Shown here in pieces: positions 1 through 5,822 of a stretch of DNA of 7,909 nt (positions within the stretch are counted from its first letter, which is position 1; each line of letters begins with the position of its first letter). Under the pieces are notes generated by a model, which was given only the letters and a program-made list of their open reading frames with translations, was not told the DNA's origin and did no database searches. Source of the stretch: Bacteroidales bacterium (GTDB lineage Bacteria; Bacteroidota; Bacteroidia; Bacteroidales; ML635J-15); the NCBI GenBank assembly GCA_028697515.1, contig JAQVEY010000098.1:1-7909 (forward strand), read 5' to 3'. The translations under genes were made by a program, and so were the position numbers.

Positions 1-990
1 ATAAAACTATTAAAATCAAACACTCCTGCAAACTATGTTTTAATGTTTGCTATTATGCTTGTCTTGTGGGCATTCAAATTTATATTTATGCCCACAGCTA
101 TAGAAAATTTTGAATCGTACAATCTATTTTTTAATAGCTTTCCTGAAACAATTTTTTATAAATACTTTTCTACGATATTAGGGTTTTTGGCAGTGTTTTT
201 TTTCGCCCTTATCCTAAATAAGACAAACTCTGATTTACTAATTGTAAAATCTGCCTACCAAAGTCCAGGAGTTTTTTTTATACTTCTTAGCGGCACTTAT
301 ATCAATTCTCAAAGGATGACTCCGATACTTTTGTCTGCAATACTGTTGTTTTTATCTATTCTTATTTTAATGTATTCCTATCAAAAATTCAAAGCTTTTG
401 ATAATGGTTTTAATTCGGGACTGGTTTTCAGTTTAGGTGTACTAATTTTTCCTAAATTAATTTTCTTTTTTCCTTTTTTAATTTTCACTTTGTTTTATAT
501 AAAACCTATTCAATGGAGAGAGTTGGTAGTGTTTTTTATGGGCATTTTGACGCCTTTGATTATGTATATTTCAATCGTTTGGCTTTATGGCAATATTAAT
601 CCCTTATTTTCAAAATTAGATGTGATATTTTCTCAAATTTTTAGTTCAGGTAAATACAGTTTGTTTTACTCTTTAGTGTTACTTCCTCCGATAATTTGGG
701 GAATTTTATCAATCATCGCTAAATATTACTTCAAGACCTCAAATAAAATCTCAACACGTAAATTTCAAAATCTAATAGTAATTTTTATCCCCTACTTTGT
801 AATATTATTTTTTAGTCCAATCATAGAAAACGAAGCAATTGTTTTTTTATATGCTCCATTAAGTTTACTGTTTTCAAATATAATAATTAGTGCAGAACAG
901 AAAGTGGGATCTTTCTTTTTATTTGGAATTATAGTCACTCTATGTCTTTCACAGTTTTTTCAAATAAGTTTTTATTTATCAGTCTTTTAA
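1..990 (+). CDS. DUF6427-like polytopic membrane protein (5' end outside window)
   Basis: The frame is open from base 1 to the TAA at 988-990, giving 329 visible residues. An ATG at 43 exists, but the 14 codons before it read IKLLKSNTPANYVL. That resembles the usual N-terminus of this family (a short basic stretch, then K/S-x-P-x-N-Y, then the first membrane helix), so the true start is probably a few codons left of the window. The protein is extremely hydrophobic, with about nine or ten likely membrane helices and short polar loops, several rich in Lys and Asn. The segment FDNGFNSGLVFSLGVLIFP followed by WRELVVFFMGILTPLIMY matches, from memory, the core of the DUF6427 family of Bacteroidota inner-membrane proteins, whose function is unknown. 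It lies 51 bases before the histidine kinase on the same strand and may share its transcript. The family call is moderately sure. I infer no activity. Confidence 0.75.
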   Translation: MKLLKSNTPANYVLMFAIMLVLWAFKFIFMPTAIENFESYNLFFNSFPETIFYKYFSTILGFLAVFFFALILNKTNSDLLIVKSAYQSPGVFFILLSGTYINSQRMTPILLSAILLFLSILILMYSYQKFKAFDNGFNSGLVFSLGVLIFPKLIFFFPFLIFTLFYIKPIQWRELVVFFMGILTPLIMYISIVWLYGNINPLFSKLDVIFSQIFSSGKYSLFYSLVLLPPIIWGILSIIAKYYFKTSNKISTRKFQNLIVIFIPYFVILFFSPIIENEAIVFLYAPLSLLFSNIIISAEQKVGSFFLFGIIVTLCLSQFFQISFYLSVF

Positions 991-1041
991 GAATTAAAAT
1001 AAATATATTTACATTCCGTTTAGTAGTAATATTATAGACAA

Positions 1042-2205
1042 GTGAAAATATACAGACAAAAAAAGCAATGGAAATTTTTATTAGTGTTGTTTGCCGCAAT
1101 AATAGGAGGCTTATCGCTTTGGTATACAAACAAATTGATGGACAAACTTTCATCGGAAGAACACAAACGAATAGAACTTTGGGCTGAAGCAACACAACAA
1201 CTTATAAATTCTGATCCAGACCAAGATGTAAGTTTCCTATTTGAAGTTTTAAGAAATAATGAAACTATTCCTGTAATTCTTGTAAACATGGAAGGAGAAA
1301 TATTATCCTTTCGAAATCTTGATTCAATTAAAATGCTTGATACTGTATATCAGCAAAAAAAATTGGACGAATTTATGAATAATGGAAAAGAAAATTTTAT
1401 AATTAAAACCGAAGACGGCATCCCTTTAAATAAAATATATTATTCAGATTCAAATTTATTAAGACAGCTTTACTACTATCCGTACATTCAACTTGCTCTA
1501 GTGTTTTTATTTATACTAGTATCATATTTTGCATTCAATATTTCGCGAAAGGCTGAGCAAGATCAGGTTTGGCTAGGAATGTCCAAAGAAACCGCCCATC
1601 AACTAGGAACACCAATTTCTTCACTAATGGCATGGCTCGAAATTTTAAAAGATACCTATTCTGACAATCCTGATTTATTTAAAGAACTGGAAAAAGACAT
1701 AAAAAGGCTGGAAAAAATTACGGATAGATTTTCGAAAATAGGCTCTCAACCACAATTATCTCCTATGGATATTTTTGAAGTCTTAGAGAGCTCTTTAGCT
1801 TACATAAAGTCTAGAATTCCTAATACCATTAAAATTACTACAGATTTCTCTTTAGAAAATCGTATTTTAATCCCATTAAATCCCGGACTTTTCGAATGGG
1901 TAATAGAAAATTTATGCAAAAATGCAGTTGACGCAATTGGGCAAAAGGGAGAAATAATCATAAGCGTCGAAAAACATCTGGATTTCATTTATATTGATGT
2001 TAAAGATACAGGAAAAGGTATCCATAAAAAATACTTTAAAACTGTATTTAATCCCGGTTATACAACCAAAAATCGTGGTTGGGGACTTGGATTATCTCTT
2101 GTCAAAAGAATTGTAGAACAATATCATCAAGGAAAAGTCTTTGTGAAACAATCAGAAATTGGAGTTGGAACTACATTTAGGATTGTATTAAAAACAACTG
2201 ATTAA
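1042..2205 (+). CDS. Orphan membrane sensor histidine kinase
   Basis: A 387-residue sensor kinase. Membrane helix 1 spans about residues 11-29 and helix 2 about 148-168. Between them is a roughly 118-residue extracytoplasmic region, the likely input domain. Helix 2 leads after only about 18 residues to the H-box (KETAHQLGTP, phospho-acceptor His186), so there is no room for a HAMP or PAS domain. The DHp pair is about 177-235. The ATPase domain (about 278-385) has an N-box with Asn290 and Asn294, a G1 box DTGKG (322-326), an F-box around FNPGYTTK (336-343) and a G2 box WGLGLSL (347-353), so it looks catalytically complete. The start is GTG: the frame has a stop at 1027-1029, no ATG follows until Met33, and only GTG keeps helix 1. 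No response regulator is encoded in the window, so the partner is unknown. The gene sits just before the yceD-rpmF-plsX-fabH operon, which has its own promoter. Confidence 0.93.
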   Translation: MKIYRQKKQWKFLLVLFAAIIGGLSLWYTNKLMDKLSSEEHKRIELWAEATQQLINSDPDQDVSFLFEVLRNNETIPVILVNMEGEILSFRNLDSIKMLDTVYQQKKLDEFMNNGKENFIIKTEDGIPLNKIYYSDSNLLRQLYYYPYIQLALVFLFILVSYFAFNISRKAEQDQVWLGMSKETAHQLGTPISSLMAWLEILKDTYSDNPDLFKELEKDIKRLEKITDRFSKIGSQPQLSPMDIFEVLESSLAYIKSRIPNTIKITTDFSLENRILIPLNPGLFEWVIENLCKNAVDAIGQKGEIIISVEKHLDFIYIDVKDTGKGIHKKYFKTVFNPGYTTKNRGWGLGLSLVKRIVEQYHQGKVFVKQSEIGVGTTFRIVLKTTD

Positions 2206-2271
2206 CATACGAAAATATTAGTATTAGCAATGTTTTTAGCGAATTATTGTTAATAAATATTAATTTTTCGT

Positions 2272-2299
2272 TTTGTTTCAAATAGTTTTTATAACTTTG
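2272..2299 (+). promoter_or_regulatory. Bacteroidota-type promoter for the yceD-rpmF-plsX-fabH operon
   Basis: The -7 element TAACTTTG (2292-2299) is an exact match to the Bacteroidota consensus TAnnTTTG. A TTTG at 2272-2275 can serve as the -33 element, but the spacing of 16 bases is shorter than the usual 19-21. Transcription would start near 2304-2306, leaving an A/T-rich leader of about 16-18 bases before the ATG at 2322. It is the clearest promoter in the window and sits in its largest non-coding gap. Confidence 0.7.
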
Positions 2300-2321
2300 C
2301 ACGAAATTTTTTTTACTCAAA

Positions 2322-2861
2322 ATGAAGGTTTTAACTCAATATTCTGTTCATTTTCGTGATCTTGATAATTCGGATTACGAATATAACTTTACTGTTTCAG
2401 ACAGTTTCTTTGACTGTTTTGAAAAAAGTGAAATTAAAGGAGGAGATATTGATGTTAAGCTTATTTTATCAAAGAAACCAAACAGCTTGGAATTAGACAT
2501 TTGTCTATCTGGAAGGGTAAAAATTATATGTGATAGATGCCTTGAAGACTACTATGAACAGATTGATTTTAATGACAAAATAAGTGTTGAACTTGGTGAC
2601 AAAACGAATTTTGATACAGATAAGGAATTTGTAATTCTTGACCGAAACGAAAACGAGATAAATATTTCTCAGTTTATATATGAATTTGCACATTTTGCAA
2701 TCCCATTAAGACACTATCATCATAATGATAAAAATGGAAATTGTGGTTGCAATCCTAAAATGCTTGAAGCATTAAAAAAATACTCAAATACTAAAAAGAA
2801 CAATACGGTAGATCCCAGATGGGAAAAGCTGACAGAGATAAAAAATAATAATGTTAAATAA
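2322..2861 (+). CDS. yceD: DUF177/YceD family protein
   Basis: A 179-residue soluble protein of the DUF177 (YceD) family. Visible marks are the C-x2-C pair at Cys70/Cys73 (CDRCLEDY), the segment INISQFIYEFAHFAIPLRHYH at about 113-133 that corresponds to the family's E-I-D-x-x-x-x-I-Y-E block, a second Cys pair at 141/143 (CGC), and a C-terminal DPRWEKL (164-170). Its position directly upstream of rpmF is the strongest support, because this pairing is conserved across most bacteria. Members have been linked to large-subunit or 23S rRNA maturation, and the plant relative to 23S rRNA accumulation; the exact biochemical role is not settled. It is the first gene of the operon, 16 bases before rpmF, with no Shine-Dalgarno before its ATG. 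The two Cys pairs could bind a metal, but that is inference. Confidence 0.92.
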   Translation: MKVLTQYSVHFRDLDNSDYEYNFTVSDSFFDCFEKSEIKGGDIDVKLILSKKPNSLELDICLSGRVKIICDRCLEDYYEQIDFNDKISVELGDKTNFDTDKEFVILDRNENEINISQFIYEFAHFAIPLRHYHHNDKNGNCGCNPKMLEALKKYSNTKKNNTVDPRWEKLTEIKNNNVK

Positions 2862-2877
2862 TTAATTTGTATTAAAA

Positions 2878-3069
2878 ATGGCACATCCAAAACGAAAAAT
2901 TTCAAAACAAAGAAGAAACAAACGTCGCACACATTATAAAGCAGAATTGCCGACTCTATCAAAATGTTCAAATTGTGGTACTACAGTTGAATATCATCAT
3001 GTTTGTCCCGAATGCGGATATTACAGAGGAAAATTAGCAATTAGTAAAGAACCTGTTACAATCGGTTAA
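2878..3069 (+). CDS. rpmF: 50S ribosomal protein bL32
   Basis: A 63-residue basic protein, normal for bL32. It has the typical start MAHPKRKISKQRRNKRR, which binds rRNA, followed by a zinc ribbon with two C-x2-C pairs: Cys30/Cys33 (CSNC) and Cys43/Cys46 (CPEC), ending in GYYRGK. All four cysteines are present, so this is the zinc-binding form rather than the Cys-less paralogue that some bacteria make under zinc shortage. It lies 16 bases after the DUF177 gene and 7 bases before plsX, so it is almost certainly co-transcribed with both. The ATG is preceded by an A/T-rich leader (TTGTATTAAAA) without a Shine-Dalgarno, as is common for highly expressed genes in this phylum. Confidence 0.98.
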   Translation: MAHPKRKISKQRRNKRRTHYKAELPTLSKCSNCGTTVEYHHVCPECGYYRGKLAISKEPVTIG

Positions 3070-3076
3070 TTTATTA

Positions 3077-4030
3077 ATGAATATTGGAATAGATATTATG
3101 GGTGGGGATTTTGCTCCTGATGAGATAATCAAAGGAGTTATCCTCGCAAAAAAAACTTGCATTAATGATGCAAATTTGTATTTATTTGGATTAGAATCTT
3201 TAATCCGAGCTAAGTTGATTGAAAATAATTCTAATCCTGATGATTATTTCATAGTAAATTGTTCTGATACTCTCGAAATGGGTGACGACCCCGTAAAATC
3301 TTTTGCTGAAAAACAGGACTCGGGAATGGTAAAAGGTTTTGAATACCTTAAAAACGGCACTATTGACGGTTTTGCTAGTGCTGGAAATACAGGGGCAATG
3401 ATGGTTGGAGCTACAAAAATCATAGGTGTGATTGATGGAATTCTAAGACCTTGTATCTCATCATATTATCCGAACAACAATAATGAGAAAAATTTAGTTC
3501 TTGACGTTGGTTTAAACGCAGATGCAAAACCCGAAAACATACTTCAATATGGTATATTGGGTGACTTATACGCTAAGCATATAATGGGTATAGAAAATCC
3601 TAAAATAGGACTTCTCAATATTGGTCAGGAAAAAAGCAAAGGTAATGTAAATGCAAAATCAAGTTATTTGTTACTTGAAAATGAGAAAAACTTAAATTTC
3701 ATTGGCAATATTGAAGGCGGTGATTTGTATAAAGCCAACTATGTTGATGTTATTGTAACAGATGGATTTACAGGAAATATTGTTTTAAAACAGGCTGAGT
3801 CTTTTTATAACATTCTGGCTGAAAGAAATATTACAGATTCTTATTTTGATAACTATAATTACGAAAATTACGGCGGTACTCCGGTACTTGGTATAAATAA
3901 GACAGTAGTTGTGGGTCATGGTAAAAGTAATAGTATCGCTATCAAAAATATGATTATATTAACTGGCGAAATTATTAAATCACAATTCACAGAAAAAATA
4001 ATTAAAGCTTTTGATTATGGCACAAATTAG
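3077..4030 (+). CDS. plsX: Phosphate acyltransferase PlsX
   Basis: A 317-residue enzyme that makes acyl-phosphate from acyl-ACP and inorganic phosphate. Acyl-phosphate is then used by the membrane acyltransferase PlsY to start phospholipid synthesis. Family marks in order are IDIMGGDFAP at the N-terminus (MGGD, 8-11), SAGNTGAMM (101-109), VLDVGLNAD (141-149), IGLLNIGQEKSKGN (177-190), GNIEGGDL (210-217), VTDGFTGNIVLK (227-238), YGGTPVLGI (265-273) and GHGKSN (280-285). The enzyme appears complete. It is shorter than the roughly 350-residue proteobacterial form, mainly after the DGFTGN block, but close to what I recall for Bacteroidota members. It is expected to be a peripheral membrane protein. 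It starts 7 bases after rpmF, and its last 14 bases overlap the start of fabH. Confidence 0.97.
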   Translation: MNIGIDIMGGDFAPDEIIKGVILAKKTCINDANLYLFGLESLIRAKLIENNSNPDDYFIVNCSDTLEMGDDPVKSFAEKQDSGMVKGFEYLKNGTIDGFASAGNTGAMMVGATKIIGVIDGILRPCISSYYPNNNNEKNLVLDVGLNADAKPENILQYGILGDLYAKHIMGIENPKIGLLNIGQEKSKGNVNAKSSYLLLENEKNLNFIGNIEGGDLYKANYVDVIVTDGFTGNIVLKQAESFYNILAERNITDSYFDNYNYENYGGTPVLGINKTVVVGHGKSNSIAIKNMIILTGEIIKSQFTEKIIKAFDYGTN

Positions 4031-5030
4031 AGCAGCTATAACTGGTGTTGGCGGATATGTACCGCCATACATTCTAACTAACGAAGAACTTAGTACTATG
4101 GTCGATACCACCGATGAGTGGATTATGGAACGTATCGGTATTAAAGAGAGACACATTCTTCTGGAAGAAGGAAAGGCTACTTCTGATATGGCTACAGAAG
4201 CAGTTTTACAACTTCTCGAAAAAACCAATACTAGTCCTGATCAGGTGGACATGCTTATTTGTGGGGTTGTAACTCCAGATATGCAATTCCCTGCAACCGC
4301 AAACATTGTATGTGATAAGGTTGGAATAAAAAATGCTTTCGGATATGATTTGAACGCCGGATGTTCAAGTTTCTTATTTGCATTAATTACTGCTTCTAAA
4401 TATGTCGAAAGTGGCACTCATAAAAAAGTTGTAGTTGTTGGTGCGGATAAAATGTCATCTATTGTTGACTACAATGATAGAAACACCTCACCTATTTTTG
4501 GTGACGGGGCAGGTGCTGTTATGCTTGAGCCATACACAGATGGATTAGGTCTTATTGATTCGATTATGCATGTTGACGGAGCTGGTCGTCATTATCTTCA
4601 TCAAATTGCCGGTGGTTCTTTGAGACCTGCAAATTTCGAGACGATTTTAAGACGTCAGCATTTTATCTATCAAGAAGGTCAACCTGTTTTTAAAGCAGCT
4701 GTGTCAAATATGGCTGACGTTGCTGTAAGAATAATGGAAAGACATAATATTACTCCCGAAACATTAAAATATCTTATTCCTCATCAAGCAAATATGAGAA
4801 TAATTGAAGCAACTGCCAGGAGAATGAAAATTGACAAAGAAAAAGTTATGTTGACCATTACAAAATATGGTAATACAACTTCTGCTACAATTCCACTTTG
4901 TTTATGGGAATATGAAAAAGAACTTAAACCAGGCGACAATATTATAATTGCAACTTTCGGGGCAGGATTTGCATGGGGTTCTACTTATATCAAATGGGCT
5001 TACGATGGAAGTGTAGTTGCTAAGCACTAA
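4017..5030 (+). CDS. fabH: 3-oxoacyl-ACP synthase III (KAS III)
   Basis: A 337-residue condensing enzyme that joins an acyl-CoA primer to malonyl-ACP, the first step of type II fatty-acid synthesis. The Cys-His-Asn triad is complete: Cys116 in LNAGCSSFLF, His256 in IPHQANMR and Asn286 in YGNTTSAT. Other family marks are the N-terminal AAITGVGGYVP, DEWIMERIGIKER (33-45) and the GDGAGAVML block (162-170). The ATG at 4017 is preferred over the in-frame TTG at 4011, because MAQIRAAITG gives the usual N-terminus and ATG is the better codon. With it the gene overlaps plsX by 14 bases, which suggests coupled translation. In some bacteria FabH sets straight- versus branched-chain primer choice; I cannot read primer preference from this sequence. 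It is the last plus-strand gene, with its stop 7 bases from that of the convergent lipoprotein gene. Confidence 0.97.
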   Translation: MAQIRAAITGVGGYVPPYILTNEELSTMVDTTDEWIMERIGIKERHILLEEGKATSDMATEAVLQLLEKTNTSPDQVDMLICGVVTPDMQFPATANIVCDKVGIKNAFGYDLNAGCSSFLFALITASKYVESGTHKKVVVVGADKMSSIVDYNDRNTSPIFGDGAGAVMLEPYTDGLGLIDSIMHVDGAGRHYLHQIAGGSLRPANFETILRRQHFIYQEGQPVFKAAVSNMADVAVRIMERHNITPETLKYLIPHQANMRIIEATARRMKIDKEKVMLTITKYGNTTSATIPLCLWEYEKELKPGDNIIIATFGAGFAWGSTYIKWAYDGSVVAKH

Positions 5031-5037
5031 TAATATT
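5031..5037. other. 7-base convergent gap between fabH and lipoprotein stops
   Basis: Only seven A/T bases (TAATATT) separate the fabH stop from the complement of the lipoprotein stop. No hairpin with a T-run fits here. The best nearby inverted repeat has 6-base arms (TAATAT at about 5031-5036 and ATATTA inside the lipoprotein gene at about 5060-5065) with a loop over 20 bases, which is too weak to call a terminator. Confidence 0.8.
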
Positions 5038-5820
5038 TTACTTTTTATACTTATCTCTGATATTACGGATATCTAATAACAAGTTTTTGTTACCATAGCC
5101 TTTCCTTTCTATATCTTGTAGTTCTGTTCTTATTTCAGTAATTTGTGCATCGTCATTTAAACACATAAATAGTTCATTAACCTGTTTCAAAATTTCGAAG
5201 TGAGAACTTAAAATTGAGTTGATAAAAGCTGAATCCTGTTCGAAATTTGTCGAAAGTCCTAAATATGTTGTTTCAATCCAAAAACCAGCTAAAAACAATG
5301 CTCCTATTCCAAATTTTTCATTCTCTGCTAAAAGCAAATCTCCTTTTGCAATAAGACTGTCGATAACAGAAAATAAGATTTCCCTGTCGTTTAAGTTTAA
5401 TTCTATAGAGGGTACAGCTTCCATAAATTCTTTTTCGCCAATTGCGAGTTTACTCGAAAGCGTTTTTACTGCTTCGAGATATTCTGAACATAACTGAACT
5501 CTTTCGTAATGCCTAACATACCCCAAATCGGCAATATACATTCCTAAGGCTAAAGATGTTTCTTTGGAATTAAAATACTTATCTGCACCTTTAGGATCAA
5601 GAAGATTTTCTGAATTAAACCCCAGATGCAACTTGTTAATCGTTGCAGAGATTTCCGCATAATCAGGAATTGTCGCATAAATACTGTCAAAACTTTTCAC
5701 ATTGCCCGAAAACTCGACATCTCTGAATTCTTCTTTGACTTTCTTATAGTCCTCCGAATTTACACAAGATGTAAATAGAATTACTGTTATAATGATAATA
5801 GACAGATGCGATTTTTTCAT
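5038..5820 (-). CDS. Hypothetical lipoprotein, possibly surface-exposed
   Basis: A 260-residue protein with a lipoprotein signal peptide: basic MKKSH, a hydrophobic core, then lipobox LFTSC with Cys19 as the lipidated residue. The mature chain begins CVNSEDYKK. The Ser-Glu-Asp at +4 to +6 resembles the S-D-D-type export signals that send Bacteroidota lipoproteins to the outer face of the outer membrane, but it is not an exact match. The rest is largely helical by eye. Blocks LALGMYIADLGYVRHYERVQ (90-109) and GALFLAGFWIETTYLG (173-188) look, from memory, like a family of Bacteroidota lipoproteins of unknown function. I recognise no catalytic motif and no SusD features. The ATG overlaps the stop of the mannosidase gene by one base (TAATG), so the two are very likely translated from one mRNA. 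A link to mannose-containing glycans is inferred from context only. Confidence 0.88.
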   Translation of the reverse strand: MKKSHLSIIIITVILFTSCVNSEDYKKVKEEFRDVEFSGNVKSFDSIYATIPDYAEISATINKLHLGFNSENLLDPKGADKYFNSKETSLALGMYIADLGYVRHYERVQLCSEYLEAVKTLSSKLAIGEKEFMEAVPSIELNLNDREILFSVIDSLIAKGDLLLAENEKFGIGALFLAGFWIETTYLGLSTNFEQDSAFINSILSSHFEILKQVNELFMCLNDDAQITEIRTELQDIERKGYGNKNLLLDIRNIRDKYKK

Positions 5821-5822
5821 TA
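5818..5822 (-). other. TAATG stop/start overlap between mannosidase and lipoprotein genes
   Basis: Read on the minus strand, these five bases are TAATG: TAA ends the GH92 gene and ATG starts the lipoprotein gene, sharing one A. Such overlaps usually mean terminating ribosomes re-initiate on the next gene. There is no room for a separate promoter between the genes, although one inside the end of the mannosidase gene cannot be excluded. Confidence 0.85.

Noticed and set aside
43..45. ATG at 43 as the start of the first gene
   Set aside because: The frame is open upstream to base 1, and those codons fit the expected N-terminus of the family, so the gene is cut by the window edge.
1004..1011. 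TATATTTA as a -7 promoter element for the histidine kinase
   Set aside because: It lacks the final G of TAnnTTTG and has no convincing -33 element at the right distance; in such AT-rich DNA it is expected by chance.
935..1289. Two minus-strand frames over the kinase start, which could suggest a small antisense gene
   Set aside because: They cover the kinase N-terminal helix, encode low-complexity hydrophobic or Ser-rich sequence and have no visible promoter.
2206..2245. Terminator after the histidine kinase
   Set aside because: Only very short AT arms can be drawn and no stable GC stem precedes a T-run.
2322..5030. yceD-rpmF-plsX-fabH as a novel system
   Set aside because: This is a widely conserved housekeeping cluster with all key residues intact.
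5219..5497. Plus-strand open frame of 92 codons inside the lipoprotein gene
   Set aside because: It lies wholly inside a well-supported gene on the other strand and resembles no family I know; it is a shadow frame.
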